From Lacibacter sp031401115 (GTDB taxonomy: Bacteria; Bacteroidota; Bacteroidia; Chitinophagales; Chitinophagaceae), in contig JANNRE010000014.1 in the NCBI GenBank assembly GCA_031401115.1, positions 434,001 through 498,000 of the forward strand: a stretch of 64,000 nt of DNA, written 5' to 3'. Below are positions 53,998 through 63,454 of this stretch, piece by piece. Position numbers and translations under genes: made by a program. The notes under the pieces were generated by a model, which did no database searches, had not been told where the DNA came from, and worked only from the letters and a program-made list of their open reading frames with translations. How positions within the stretch are numbered: position 1 is the first letter of the stretch; every line of letters begins with the position of its first letter.

Positions 53998-54579
53998 ATG
54001 AAATTACAGGATCAACTGATTCAAAGAAGTAAAAATAAATGTGAACTCTGTAAATCACAACTCAATCTGCAAATATATGAAGTACCACCACAGGATAATA
54101 GCAATGCGGATAACAACATATTCGTTTGCAGCAAATGTTTAGCTCAAATTGAAAAAAAAGAAGAATTAGATAATAAGTATTGGGCTTGCTTAACAGAAAC
54201 TATGTGGAGCGAAGTACCTGGTTTACAGATTGTAAGTTGGAGAATGCTTAATCGCTTACGAAACGAAAGCTGGGCAGCAGATAATTTAGATATGATGTAT
54301 TTATCTGATGAACTGCTTGCATGGGCCAAAGCTACAGGCGATCATGAAAATGATGCAAGTGTTGATTTGCATAAAGACTATAATGGTCAGCAACTGCAAA
54401 CAGGTGATACGATTGTATTAATAAAATCATTGGATGTAAAAGGCTCATCCCTTAATGCAAAAATGGGAACGGTTGTAAAAAACATTCGCCTCGTTGAAAA
54501 CAATACCGAACAGATTGAAGGAAAAATAGAAGGCCAAACCATTGTAATACTTACAAAGTATGTGAGGAAGCAGAATTGA
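53998..54579 (+). CDS. PhnA-like zinc-ribbon protein
   Basis: The ATG at 53998 gives 193 residues. The N-terminus carries a zinc ribbon (KCELCKS about 15-20, then VCSKCLAQ about 48-53). The C-terminal PhnA domain includes DLHKDYNGQQLQTGDTIVLI and KGSSLNAKMGTVVKNIRLVE. The longer open frame to 53848 overlaps the helicase gene and is rejected. PhnA proteins are named from the phosphonate operon but their role is not enzymatic phosphonate hydrolysis; function here is unknown. Confidence 0.88.
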   Translation: MKLQDQLIQRSKNKCELCKSQLNLQIYEVPPQDNSNADNNIFVCSKCLAQIEKKEELDNKYWACLTETMWSEVPGLQIVSWRMLNRLRNESWAADNLDMMYLSDELLAWAKATGDHENDASVDLHKDYNGQQLQTGDTIVLIKSLDVKGSSLNAKMGTVVKNIRLVENNTEQIEGKIEGQTIVILTKYVRKQN

Positions 54580-54707
54580 AAAGCAGATTAAAATGAATAA
54601 AAATTATCTTCAATACAAGAAGAGACTTCCAACATCATCGGAGATTTTACAGAAATAAAATTTTATTCTTTGTTACTCCCATCTACTACTTAGTGTATTT
54701 TTTTGAG

Positions 54708-56660
54708 TTATCGAATTAATAGTACAAAACCTTTTCGGTCATACCTTATGCCATCAATACCCGTTCCGCTAAACTGCCATACGTATGTTCCCGGATCTTG
54801 TAATATGTTTTTATAAACTCCATCCCACCCCGGCCTCAGAGCAGACCATGAAAAAACCTCATTACCTAAACGGTTAAAAACTTTAAACACCTGTATGGTT
54901 TCAATGCCAATAGTTATTGGAGAAAACAAATCATTTATATGATTATTATCAGGGGTAAAAGCATTGGGCAAAAACACTTCTACTTTTGAAATAATTTTTA
55001 CCTGCTGTGTATCTACTGATACGCAACCACTCTGTGCTACAATTCGAACAATGTATGTGTATGCGCCCAATCGGGTGGGTGTAAATACTGGGCTCATTAT
55101 CTGTGAATTGTTTAGAAAAACAGGAGGCCTCCATGCAAATGTATCTCCAAGATCTCTTGCATTAAATGTAACAGAATTATCAACAAAAGTGTAACGTAGG
55201 GGATAAAGAATACCCACTTGTGGAATATCAATTTTCACAGTTACAGAACGAGTGCTTAATGTACAACCTAAATTACTTTTTACTAAAGCATAATATGTTC
55301 CTGAACTGTTTACTTTGAAACGATTATTGGTTGCCCCAGGTAGAGCAACCCCCTCTTTATACCATTGAGTGTTTACACCATTCTGAGTAAACAAAACAGC
55401 ACTGTCTCCGGAAGTGGAACAAAATAAATTCTTGCCCAGAAAAAGCAGGGTTGTATCGGGCAACAAAGAGATAACAGTTACTTCATCCCTATCAATACAC
55501 CCACCACCATTACTGCTTACTGTAAGAACATAATTTGTTGTTTGGCCCGGAGTGGCCAAAGGATTAGAGATTCGGGGATCAGAAAGACCTGCCACAGGCG
55601 ACCATGAATAAACTCTACCTGTTTTTGGAGGTTCGCCCAAAATAACTGGATCGGTTCCGCAATAACTGGCATTCTTACCTGCTTCTGCCTTCACAGTTAA
55701 TGTATCAACAAGTTTTGTATAAATAGTATCCTTACATCCAAAACCGGCAAAGGGCGTTACTTCAACAGCTATAGTAGTACCGCTTGAAGGTGCAGGTGTA
55801 ATTGTGAGGTCAATACTTGACCCGAGTACTTGTGAAAAATCAGAACTAAACCATTTGTATGATGCAAAACCAAAAGGTGCTGTAACTTTTACAAACGCAT
55901 CATTCGGACAAAAGGCTGCACCAGGAAATTCACCATTACATTCTGTATTTACATCTATATAAGCATAACCAAAATGACGTACAAATGTGCAATCGGCTGT
56001 TTTAAAAAACAAACGAATTGTTTTTCCTGCCATACCATTGAGGTTAATAGTTACTGGTGTCCAATCTTTATACAAAACAGTAGCATTGTCATTTACTTGT
56101 ATAGGTGAAATTTCAAAACCGGGTAACCCTGATCCATAAGATATAAATGTAAAAGAAGAGCAATCAATTTTTTTATTGTCTGATATATTCATTACTTCAA
56201 TTTCAAGACGTGGTTGCTGATGCTCCTGATGATTGGGCCCTTCAAACACTATTGCATAGTAGTAAGTAAGTGAATACTCATTTCTGCTGGCAGGGATGGT
56301 AAACTCGTAAGAAAGGCCTTCTGCACGACCGCCACCAGAAGTATTGCCCAGTTTAACGGAATGTCCACTCCCATTGGGACAAACAACAGGAAAATTTCCA
56401 AATTCATCTTTAAGTAAAGAATGTAAAGCCCTTGTAAATATTTGATGGCTCGCCTGAGACTCTCCTTCTGTAAGCGAAATAACATTCGCCCCTGCTTGTG
56501 CACTCACACCGCCAGTATAAGCCCTCCAATTAATAAAATTACCTTGCTCAAAATCAATATTGGGCGGACATATCTGTGCATGAATCTGTAACCATACAAA
56601 TATTGTTGTTATAGTTAGAAGCAGTTTCGATTTTATTGATTGCTGATTTAACCTATCCAT
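54708..56660 (-). CDS. T9SS type B sorting-domain cell-surface protein
   Basis: The 650-residue exported protein (N-terminal hydrophobic segment KSKLLLTITTIFVWLQIHA) has an N-terminal jelly-roll-like domain (about 30-240). Tandem Ig/PKD-like modules follow (e.g. YSWSPVAGLSDPRISNPLAT). The gliding-motility-associated C-terminal domain is FLPNAFTPDNNHINDLFSPI then GNEVFSWSALRPGWDGVY. This domain directs export by the type IX secretion system and marks the organism as a T9SS-bearing Bacteroidota. The ligand is unknown, perhaps adhesion or glycan. Confidence 0.92.
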   Translation of the reverse strand: MDRLNQQSIKSKLLLTITTIFVWLQIHAQICPPNIDFEQGNFINWRAYTGGVSAQAGANVISLTEGESQASHQIFTRALHSLLKDEFGNFPVVCPNGSGHSVKLGNTSGGGRAEGLSYEFTIPASRNEYSLTYYYAIVFEGPNHQEHQQPRLEIEVMNISDNKKIDCSSFTFISYGSGLPGFEISPIQVNDNATVLYKDWTPVTINLNGMAGKTIRLFFKTADCTFVRHFGYAYIDVNTECNGEFPGAAFCPNDAFVKVTAPFGFASYKWFSSDFSQVLGSSIDLTITPAPSSGTTIAVEVTPFAGFGCKDTIYTKLVDTLTVKAEAGKNASYCGTDPVILGEPPKTGRVYSWSPVAGLSDPRISNPLATPGQTTNYVLTVSSNGGGCIDRDEVTVISLLPDTTLLFLGKNLFCSTSGDSAVLFTQNGVNTQWYKEGVALPGATNNRFKVNSSGTYYALVKSNLGCTLSTRSVTVKIDIPQVGILYPLRYTFVDNSVTFNARDLGDTFAWRPPVFLNNSQIMSPVFTPTRLGAYTYIVRIVAQSGCVSVDTQQVKIISKVEVFLPNAFTPDNNHINDLFSPITIGIETIQVFKVFNRLGNEVFSWSALRPGWDGVYKNILQDPGTYVWQFSGTGIDGIRYDRKGFVLLIR

Positions 56661-57150
56661 GCAGAAACAAATAGCTACGTTACAAGCAATTTACTCAAAA
56701 AAAAAGGTAGCGTTTCATAAAACTGTCTGAACTGGAAATTAGAGATTTTAGATGGTATTTCAATGCACAATTCAGTACGTCAAGTTGATTTGGGTTTCTG
56801 GCAAACAACTACTTTAATGATACTTAATTTATAAATCAATCGAGTTTTAAAACAGCCTACTCTGCATCCAATCTTTTTTTCAAATCAAGATTGGGTTGGT
56901 TAATGCGTGGCAAATCACTTTCAGTTTGATTAATACGAAAAAGATAATTGGCAGTAAACTTATTGAGAAAATTTATCAGCTTGTGCAAGTCTCTGACCTT
57001 TGCAAAAAAATATTTAGTTTTAAATTACAAAAAAAAGTTGATTTTTTTTGCTAACATGTATTTCTAAATTATTGAAACAATAAACCGGGTTTTCATAAAT
57101 AAAAATCCCCCCGAAATAGTTCAGGAGGATTGAATATAAATTAAAAAAAA
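56661..57150. other. Intergenic region with a possible gene remnant
   Basis: No intact gene lies here. On the minus strand from about 57018 to 56857 one frame reads VRDLHKLINFLNKFTANYLF then RINQTESDLPRINQPNLDLK, ending RLDAE and TAG, with no start codon. It looks like the decayed C-terminal end of a gene. The rpmE2 terminator is at the right end. Confidence 0.4.
57100..57132 (-). terminator. Terminator of rpmE2
   Basis: On the minus strand AATCCTCC pairs with GGGGGGATT (G-U allowed) and the following bases are a T-run. It is about 20 bases after the rpmE2 stop. Confidence 0.8.
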
Positions 57151-57402
57151 TTATGCTTTTTTAGCGTACTTCTTATTAAACTTATCAATACGTCCTGCAG
57201 TATCCACCAAAATATTTGTTCCGGTAAAGAACGGATGGCTGGTACTAGAAATTTCTAATTTAATAAGAGGGTATTCGTTACCATCTTCCCACTTTACAGT
57301 TTCTTTAGAAGCTGCAGTAGAACGGGTTAAAAATGAATAGCCGTTACTCATGTCTTTAAACACTACAAAACGGTAATTAGCTGGATGAAGATCTTTTTTC
57401 AT
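57151..57402 (-). CDS. rpmE2: 50S ribosomal protein L31 type B
   Basis: The 83-residue protein matches L31 type B: KKDLHPANYRFVVFKDMSNG, YPLIKLEISSTSHPFFTGTN and RIDKFNKKYAKKA. It has no zinc-binding CxxC, as expected for the zinc-independent type B form. It is probably monocistronic, between its own promoter and terminator. Confidence 0.97.
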   Translation of the reverse strand: MKKDLHPANYRFVVFKDMSNGYSFLTRSTAASKETVKWEDGNEYPLIKLEISSTSHPFFTGTNILVDTAGRIDKFNKKYAKKA

Positions 57403-57421
57403 GACTTTTCTATTTTTTTAC

Positions 57422-57441
57422 AGCACGAATTCAACCGTGCA
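57422..57441 (-). promoter_or_regulatory. Hairpin in the rpmE2 leader
   Basis: In the transcribed leader, GCACG and CGTGC pair across an 8-base loop, between the promoter and the start codon. It could support autogenous control of the ribosomal protein. Not proven. Confidence 0.3.
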
Positions 57442-57459
57442 TTTTATTAAAAGAGAGCG

Positions 57460-57490
57460 CAAATGTAAGGCTAAAACCTGTACTGGCAAA
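57460..57490 (-). promoter_or_regulatory. Consensus Bacteroidota promoter of rpmE2
   Basis: On the minus strand TTTG (57490-57487), a 19-base spacer and TACATTTG (57467-57460) match the TTTG-N19-TAnnTTTG pattern exactly. The -7 element is 57 bases before the rpmE2 start. Confidence 0.85.
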
Positions 57491-57517
57491 ATGAAATTTC
57501 AACTATAAACAACAGGC

Positions 57518-58009
57518 CTACGAACGCATATTCTCAAATTGCAGTGGAATGCCCAACTCCCACCCTTTACTAGCATGAATAACTTCCTGCAGATCGTCAA
57601 TTTTTTTACCTGTAACCCTTACAATATCATCGTTAATAGATACCTGAACTTTAAGCCCGGAGTCTTTTATTTGCTTTACAATCTTTTTAGCATCTTCCTG
57701 CTTTAATCCGTTACGGACTGTAACTTCCTGCTTCACCAGCTTACCACTCTGAAACGGCTCTTTGCTTAAATCAAATGCTTCGGGAGCAATACCCTGCTTG
57801 TGCGCCCTGCTTATAAGAATATCAATCAACTGCCGCATTTTCATTTCATCTTCCACCTCAATATTTAATTTAAACTCCTTTTTATCGAGTTTAATTTCTA
57901 CATGGCTTCCTTTAAAATCGAAGCGGTTTGTAATTTCTTTGGTGGTAACATTTACCGCATTGTCCAATGCTTGCGCATCAACTTTGCTTACAAAATCAAA
58001 TGAAGGCAT
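57518..58009 (-). CDS. YajQ family nucleotide-binding protein
   Basis: The ATG at 58009 (MPSFDFVSKVDAQALDNAVN) gives 163 residues, the usual YajQ length. KEITNRFDFKGSHVEIKLDK and LVKQEVTVRNGLKQEDAKKI are family blocks. YajQ proteins bind cyclic di-GMP in some bacteria. The open frame continues upstream to 58177, but that stretch lies across the TonB receptor terminator and is not coding. Short gap to the rpmE2 promoter. Confidence 0.95.
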   Translation of the reverse strand: MPSFDFVSKVDAQALDNAVNVTTKEITNRFDFKGSHVEIKLDKKEFKLNIEVEDEMKMRQLIDILISRAHKQGIAPEAFDLSKEPFQSGKLVKQEVTVRNGLKQEDAKKIVKQIKDSGLKVQVSINDDIVRVTGKKIDDLQEVIHASKGWELGIPLQFENMRS

Positions 58010-58142
58010 GTTGAAAAATTTGAAGTAAGAAATAAGATGTAAGAACAATACAAATGTAAGTAATGAAGCTTGTAAAAAATTAGAAACAGCGTTGATTATA
58101 CTTGGAGTTATACTCCTCTGAGGAGTTAGAGGGGGTAAAAGA

Positions 58143-58164
58143 GACCCCTGTAAAAACAGGGGTC
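58143..58164 (-). terminator. Terminator of the TonB receptor gene
   Basis: GACCCCTGT (58143-58151) and ACAGGGGTC (58156-58164) form a perfect 9-bp stem with a 4-base loop; on the minus strand a T-rich run follows. It is about 40 bases after the receptor stop. Confidence 0.8.
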
Positions 58165-58202
58165 GATCTATCAACATGAGAAATTATAGAGAGTCTTTAG
58201 TT

Positions 58203-60677
58203 TTAATTTTCACCACCTTTTACACGGTTTTGCTCATCGCCTGCACCGCCAGTTTTACGTTTGCTTCCGTTTACTTTTCCTTTGGTTAAACGGTAAGTGA
58301 AGTTTAATCCTACTGTTCTTGAGTCATTAATATTTTGGAACGATGCATCTATATCGCCATATTGAATGTTTCCTTTTGCTCTTTGAGTCCAAAACATATC
58401 TCTTACACTCAGGCGAATTGTTCCTTTTGTTTTCATTACTGGCACACTCACACCCCAATTAAACGCACCCATTCCTCTGATGTTAAAAACACCTTCAAAG
58501 CCCGGTGTTCTGTAAAATCCATTTACTTCTGTAGTAATACCTTTTTTAAATTTGTAATTAGCAGAAGCACTGAATACGGCCGTTGTGGCACTAAGAGTAA
58601 CGAATGAGTTATTTACCAAGCCATCAAACTTATTGTTGTAAACATTTACATACAGATTACCTCCAAAACTTTTGATTTGTTTGTATGCACTTACTGCAAT
58701 ACCTAACTGGCGTTGATTGGCAATGTTGGCTTGTTTCACAAAAGTTTCCTGCCTGTCAGTATTCTGTTCTAACACCTGCTGAATAATATTATTTGTTTTT
58801 GTATAGTTCAGCGTGGTTGTAAGAAATCCGGCATATGTATGAGACAACTCAATGTTATGACTAAACTGCGGACGAAGATTCGGATTACCCTGCTCAAACG
58901 TATAGATATCTAAAAACTCAACAAACGGATTGAGGCTTTCATAGTCTGGTCTGCGGATACGACGACCGTAATTCAACACCCAGCTGTGTTTTTGACTTGC
59001 AGCATATTGCACATAAGCAGTGGGAAACAGTTGCGTATAGTTTAGAGTAAATGTTGTATCAAAATTTTGCCATCCATTATTTCTGTATACTTTGCCGCTT
59101 GAGTTACCATGTGCCGTTGTATTTTCAATACGTAAGCCAAGCTGCGCACTTATCTTCTTTGATAGAGGGCGGCTGTAACTTGCGTAAGCAGCGTTAATAC
59201 GCTCATCATAAATAAAGTGGTTGCTTCTGCCATAGTCACGCATAAGAATGTTGTTGTTTACTGTATCATAAACAGCATTGGCATCAGATTTTACAGAAGC
59301 GATTTTAAAACCTGCTTCAAATTTTGCACCTTTTTTCAAAGGGTGAACATAGTCTGCTTTAGCAGAATAAATGTTAATAAGCTGTGGTAATGCACCATAA
59401 AGCGTATCTGCTTTACGGCTTATAGAACCAAGAGCATCAAAATAATAATTGCTCAGGTTTTGTGTATTATTTGCGTTATAGTGAATGTAATCAACGTCAG
59501 CAGTCAGCTCTCTTCCTGTACTGTCAAACACATGACGAAAGTTTGTATTGGCACTGAAGTTTTGCCAAAGATTTCTGCTTTTGGAATTTGCATACGTTTT
59601 TCCGATCAATACATTATTTGCATCTGACCTAAAGATATCGCTGGTATTATTAAATTTACCTGGGTTATAAAATCCATTTACCACAGCACCTATTGTTGTT
59701 TTTTTAGAAACGTAATAATCTGATCCGAGTTTCACGCTGTTGGAAGCATTCCAGTTTTTCATATTGGAAGTTTGCTTAAAATGGAATTTTACATTTTTGG
59801 TATTGTTCTCCAAAAACTTTCTTTGAATGGATAACTCTTCCATTCTTGTTCTTTCATTACGGCTTAGAGTGCCAAATAAATTCAATTTATTTTTACGGTA
59901 ATTGAAGTTGATGTTTTGATTGTTTCTTGCATACACACCCTGTGTATAACCTGCCTGTGCGGTTACATTATAGCCTAACTGCTTGGTTTTCTTTGTTTTG
60001 ATATTGATGATACCACTATTACCTGCTGCATCATATTTAGCTGGCGGGTTGGTCATAATTTCTATCTGGTCTAATTGAGCACCACTTAAATTACGGAGAT
60101 AATTTATCAAGTCTTGTCCTGAAAGATAAGCTGGCTTTCCATCCATAAATATCTGTACACCTGCTTTTCCTTTTAGGCTGATGTTGCCGTCTTTATCTAC
60201 CGTAATACCGGGAGATTTTTCTAAAATTTCCAAAGCGTTGGCCCCGGCATTTGATGGAGATGCTTCTACATTCACAACCATTTTATCTGGCTTCTGTTCA
60301 AACAAAGGCTTTTTAGCCTGAACAGTTACATCTTTAAGACCTTTTGCTTCAGTTGCCAACGAAAAGGCAGGAACTATTATAGATCCACCATCCGCTTTTA
60401 ATACTGCGCTTAAGGAACGTTGATAACCAACTGCAGATACCCCTACTATATAATTGTTTTCTTTTACTCCTTCAAAGGCAAATTCACCGGCTTTGTTGGT
60501 AAAGGCAGCTTTTACAAGTACTGTGTCTTTGGCTCGGTAAAGTGATACCGTAGCTCCTGCGTAGGGTTTTTGATTTTCGTCTTTCACTTGCCCACTAATA
60601 GATATGGTTTTTTGTGAAAAACCCGCCAGCGATAAGGTTAATAAGGCGGCAGTTAGAATTGTTGCGAACTTTTTCAT
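58203..60677 (-). CDS. TonB-dependent outer-membrane receptor (CarboxypepD_reg-like)
   Basis: The 824-residue protein has a signal peptide (MKKFATILTAALLTLSLAGF). A CarboxypepD_reg-like Ig domain (about 25-105, SISGQVKDENQKPYAGATVS) comes first. A plug follows (ALEILEKSPGITVDKDGNIS, DQIEIMTNPPAKYDAAGNSG) and then a large barrel with NYGRRIRRPDYESLNPFVEF. The C-terminus lacks an aromatic end but has a Lys/Gly-rich tail (KGKVNGSKRKTGGAGDEQNR). It belongs to the outer-membrane beta-barrel family without an evident TonB box. Substrate unknown. Confidence 0.9.
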   Translation of the reverse strand: MKKFATILTAALLTLSLAGFSQKTISISGQVKDENQKPYAGATVSLYRAKDTVLVKAAFTNKAGEFAFEGVKENNYIVGVSAVGYQRSLSAVLKADGGSIIVPAFSLATEAKGLKDVTVQAKKPLFEQKPDKMVVNVEASPSNAGANALEILEKSPGITVDKDGNISLKGKAGVQIFMDGKPAYLSGQDLINYLRNLSGAQLDQIEIMTNPPAKYDAAGNSGIINIKTKKTKQLGYNVTAQAGYTQGVYARNNQNINFNYRKNKLNLFGTLSRNERTRMEELSIQRKFLENNTKNVKFHFKQTSNMKNWNASNSVKLGSDYYVSKKTTIGAVVNGFYNPGKFNNTSDIFRSDANNVLIGKTYANSKSRNLWQNFSANTNFRHVFDSTGRELTADVDYIHYNANNTQNLSNYYFDALGSISRKADTLYGALPQLINIYSAKADYVHPLKKGAKFEAGFKIASVKSDANAVYDTVNNNILMRDYGRSNHFIYDERINAAYASYSRPLSKKISAQLGLRIENTTAHGNSSGKVYRNNGWQNFDTTFTLNYTQLFPTAYVQYAASQKHSWVLNYGRRIRRPDYESLNPFVEFLDIYTFEQGNPNLRPQFSHNIELSHTYAGFLTTTLNYTKTNNIIQQVLEQNTDRQETFVKQANIANQRQLGIAVSAYKQIKSFGGNLYVNVYNNKFDGLVNNSFVTLSATTAVFSASANYKFKKGITTEVNGFYRTPGFEGVFNIRGMGAFNWGVSVPVMKTKGTIRLSVRDMFWTQRAKGNIQYGDIDASFQNINDSRTVGLNFTYRLTKGKVNGSKRKTGGAGDEQNRVKGGEN

Positions 60678-60738
60678 GATGATTAAGATTGATGATAAGG
60701 TTTAATGATTGCTGAATAACTGTTTTAATATTACTGGC

Positions 60739-60746
60739 CAAAAGTA
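60739..60746 (-). promoter_or_regulatory. Bacteroidota -7 element for the TonB receptor
   Basis: On the minus strand TACTTTTG matches TAnnTTTG, 61 bases before the start. A -33-like TTG is 21 bases further, so spacing is slightly off. The short palindrome CTATG-ttttg-CATAG overlaps the spacer. Confidence 0.45.
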
Positions 60747-60925
60747 GGTTCTATGTTTTGCATAGTACAATGTTTTGTGCCGAGTGGCTGATATTGTTGA
60801 TGATTGGCCAATGCCTACAGCAGATGAGACGGCTTACCTTAAAAAATGTTACAGAAACATTTCTATAGTGTGATAAATGGATACTAACCGCTTATGAGCG
60901 GAAAGAGATAGAAAAAGAAAAGATA

Positions 60926-62218
60926 TTAGGCTGAAATAGCAGTTGCCGCCTTCTTTTTACAAACAAAATAAAGTACAATCCCTAATAAAATTAAGGTGAG
61001 GGAAATCAGCTCAGCCTGAGTTGGTTGAAAAGGAAGATCATGATACTTTGTATTCACCCTGATCTTTTCTACAAAAAAACGTTCAAGGCCATTTAGAATA
61101 AGATAGAGGCAAAACAAGGCACCAGGCAGCTTTATTTTTTTTCTGAAGTAGATAAGAACACCAAATAACAAAGCACAAACTATGGTTTCATAAAAAGGGG
61201 TAGGAAAAACAGGAAGCGGCAAATAATTACTGTGTGGGCCGGTTTCTGTATCAGCAAGTTTTACTCCAACACCATTTACATTATGTGGATAGCTGTATGC
61301 AACCATCCAATCAGGTAAAAAAGAAGGTGCTTTAAAAGATGCATGTGGAATGTCTTCGAGCTTTGCATCTCTAAACTCTTGCTGTAAATAAGTTGTATTA
61401 TTTTTTAAAGCCAGTTGAAATTCTCCGGGTTCAGCTAAGCGAACAGTAGATGTTGAATCAGCTATATAAGCACTGTTAGGAATTCCCCAATCACCATCAC
61501 CTGCCACTTGGCATCCAATTCTGCCTATGGCATAAGCAATCATCATTGTTGGGCCCATTGCATCTGCTAAATGCCTAATTGAAATTCCTTTAAGCTTAGC
61601 ATAAACTATAATAGCAATTGCTGCACAAATTAAACCTCCATAAAATGTTAATCCGCTAAAAGAAATTAATGCTTCAACAGGGTCTTTTATAAACTCATCC
61701 CAGTTTTCGAGATTATGAAAAACCTTTGCACCGGCAAAACCAAATAGGGCTGCCATAATTGTTATATCCCCCACTCTTTCATGCGGCCAAACCCGAACCA
61801 TTCTTTCTTCTGGGCTTGAGGCTTTGTCTTTATTTTTTTCATACCACTTTAACCCTGTGAATAACAGAGCCAGTAAAATACCTGCAGGCCAGCTTCCCTC
61901 ACTTGAAAAAATAAATGCTTGTGGATCTACCCCATCACCGGCTTTCATAAAAGCCCCAATAATTTTATAGCCCATTAAAAAGCCAAGTAGCCCGTTTAAA
62001 AGTAATTCTCCAATGGTGGCAGGTTTTCCAAATACACGTTTTTCTTCTTTTGGTTGAAGTAATCCTTTCTTCTCTTTTATCTGCAACCCTTTTGTAAGCA
62101 CTATGGCACCTATTATAAAAGCAATGGCCACAAAAAAGCCAAAGGAGTTGAGAAATTTTGTCCACTCAGGAGCGCCACCAAAAACGTCAGCAAAGAAATA
62201 ATATAAGTTGGGATACAT
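60926..62218 (-). CDS. lgt: Prolipoprotein diacylglyceryl transferase
   Basis: This inner-membrane enzyme adds diacylglycerol to the lipobox Cys of lipoproteins. The Lgt signature is GRIGCQVAGDGDWGIP (about 250). LTFYGGLICAAIAIIVYA and PTPFYETIVCALLFGVLIYF are further family blocks. At 430 residues it is longer than E. coli Lgt (291), owing to periplasmic and N-terminal insertions typical of the Bacteroidota form. It serves the many lipoproteins seen in this window. Confidence 0.92.
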   Translation of the reverse strand: MYPNLYYFFADVFGGAPEWTKFLNSFGFFVAIAFIIGAIVLTKGLQIKEKKGLLQPKEEKRVFGKPATIGELLLNGLLGFLMGYKIIGAFMKAGDGVDPQAFIFSSEGSWPAGILLALLFTGLKWYEKNKDKASSPEERMVRVWPHERVGDITIMAALFGFAGAKVFHNLENWDEFIKDPVEALISFSGLTFYGGLICAAIAIIVYAKLKGISIRHLADAMGPTMMIAYAIGRIGCQVAGDGDWGIPNSAYIADSTSTVRLAEPGEFQLALKNNTTYLQQEFRDAKLEDIPHASFKAPSFLPDWMVAYSYPHNVNGVGVKLADTETGPHSNYLPLPVFPTPFYETIVCALLFGVLIYFRKKIKLPGALFCLYLILNGLERFFVEKIRVNTKYHDLPFQPTQAELISLTLILLGIVLYFVCKKKAATAISA

Positions 62219-62291
62219 ACTGCAAAATTGAGATGCAATGATACTTTAAAAAAATTGGATTGCTATTGCTACATTATGAAAGGTAGTAAAA

Positions 62292-62320
62292 CAAAAATCC
62301 CCAGAAATTTGCCGGGGACT
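62292..62320 (-). terminator. Terminator of the bacilliredoxin gene
   Basis: On the minus strand GTCCCCGG and CTGGGGAT pair around a short loop and are followed by TTTTTGTTTTA, just after the bacilliredoxin stop. It isolates that gene from lgt. Confidence 0.75.
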
Positions 62321-62342
62321 TAAAAACTATTTTCCAAAAGGA

Positions 62343-62759
62343 TTAGTTGCAATACTCTTCAAAAGCACCAATCAAATTCTGAGCAATCATTTGTGCAGGG
62401 CGGCCTTCAATATTATGACGCTCTACAAAATGTACCAACTGCCCGTTTTTAAACAAAGCAATGGCTGGTGAACTTGGAGGATAAGGCATTAAATGCTCTC
62501 TTATTTTTTTAACTGCGTCAGTATCAAAGCCTGCAAAGCTGGTGAGTAAATGATCAGGACGCTTGGTACTGTTATTTACAGCCATCAATACACCTGGTCG
62601 AGCACTGCCTGCTGCACATCCGCAAACAGAGTTAATAAATACGAGGCTTGTTCCTTCTTGTGTTAAAGCTGCATCTACTGATTCTGAAGTTAATAACTCA
62701 TCAAAACCACCTTCTGTCATTTCTCCCTTCATTGGGATTACTATTTCTGCTGGATACAT
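62343..62759 (-). CDS. BrxA/BrxB-type bacilliredoxin
   Basis: The ATG at 62759 (MYPAEIVIPMKGEMTEGGFD) gives 138 residues. NSVCGCAAGSARPG carries the CGC active site of bacilliredoxins, and RHNIEGRPAQMIAQNLIGAF ends the domain. These proteins reverse bacillithiol-mixed disulfides or reduce related thiols. The frame open to 62795 adds residues before the conserved start and is not used. A TACCTTTG -7 element lies at 62789-62782 on the minus strand. Confidence 0.92.
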   Translation of the reverse strand: MYPAEIVIPMKGEMTEGGFDELLTSESVDAALTQEGTSLVFINSVCGCAAGSARPGVLMAVNNSTKRPDHLLTSFAGFDTDAVKKIREHLMPYPPSSPAIALFKNGQLVHFVERHNIEGRPAQMIAQNLIGAFEEYCN

Positions 62760-62781
62760 AATGTAATTTTTTAATTGAGTA

Positions 62782-62789
62782 CAAAGGTA
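62782..62789 (-). promoter_or_regulatory. Bacteroidota -7 element for the bacilliredoxin gene
   Basis: On the minus strand TACCTTTG matches TAnnTTTG, 22 bases before the ATG at 62759. No convincing TTTG -33 box is at the right distance. Confidence 0.4.
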
Positions 62790-62946
62790 AACCAAAACAG
62801 AGTTAGAGTATCAATTGCAGAAATATTGTCGCATATCATTGCTTTTACCTGACTTTATTTCACAAATATTCTTCCATATCAGAAACCTTGGCTGAAAAAA
62901 TAGTGTAGGAACATCATTTGATTATTGAATACCAAAATTAAAAACA

Positions 62947-63378
62947 ATGACAATGATAAAAGTTCACAACCCAGTTCAGAAAAACATCAACCATTTGTTT
63001 GATGAGTTTTTCAACGAAATTCCTTCTTTTGGTAAAGCTGTAAACAATTTGTTTGCCCCGGCGGTAAACATTGTTGAAACTGCTGATGCTTATCATCTGG
63101 AGTTAATGGCTCCCGGCCGCAGCAAAGAAGATTTTACACTTGCAGTTGATAAAGGTTTATTAACAATCAGCTACGAGAAAAAGGAAGAAGTAAAAGATGA
63201 AACTGTAAAATCAGTTCGTAAAGAATTCAGTTATCAAAGTTTTAAGCGCAGCTTTAATCTTGATGAAAAAATTAATGCAGATGCAATTGAAGCAAAGTAT
63301 GAAAATGGATTGCTTAAATTATTACTTCCAAAAAATACGGAAGTAAAACAACCTGCAAAAAACATTACTATTCAATAA
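62947..63378 (+). CDS. Hsp20/alpha-crystallin small heat-shock protein
   Basis: The 143-residue protein has the alpha-crystallin domain at about 35-125: PAVNIVETADAYHLELMAPG, SKEDFTLAVDKGLLTISYEK and YENGLLKLLLPK (the G-L/I-L pattern). It holds unfolded proteins under stress. Starts at 62947 or 62956 differ by three residues. A terminator follows. Confidence 0.95.
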   Translation: MTMIKVHNPVQKNINHLFDEFFNEIPSFGKAVNNLFAPAVNIVETADAYHLELMAPGRSKEDFTLAVDKGLLTISYEKKEEVKDETVKSVRKEFSYQSFKRSFNLDEKINADAIEAKYENGLLKLLLPKNTEVKQPAKNITIQ

Positions 63379-63422
63379 TTGAATTCTTAAAAGGCTAGTT
63401 ATAGCAGTTGGTTTTGGTTTAT

Positions 63423-63454
63423 AACTCCGTTGTTTTTACAGCGGAGTTTTTTAT
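63423..63454. terminator. Bidirectional terminator between hsp20 and the NTF2-like gene
   Basis: AACTCCG and CGGAGTT form a 7-bp stem with T-runs on both strands. It serves the two convergent genes; the minus-strand stop at 63451 lies inside it. Confidence 0.75.

Noticed and set aside
58010..58177. Longer N-terminus of YajQ
   Set aside because: The family starts at MPSFDF; the upstream frame covers the receptor terminator.
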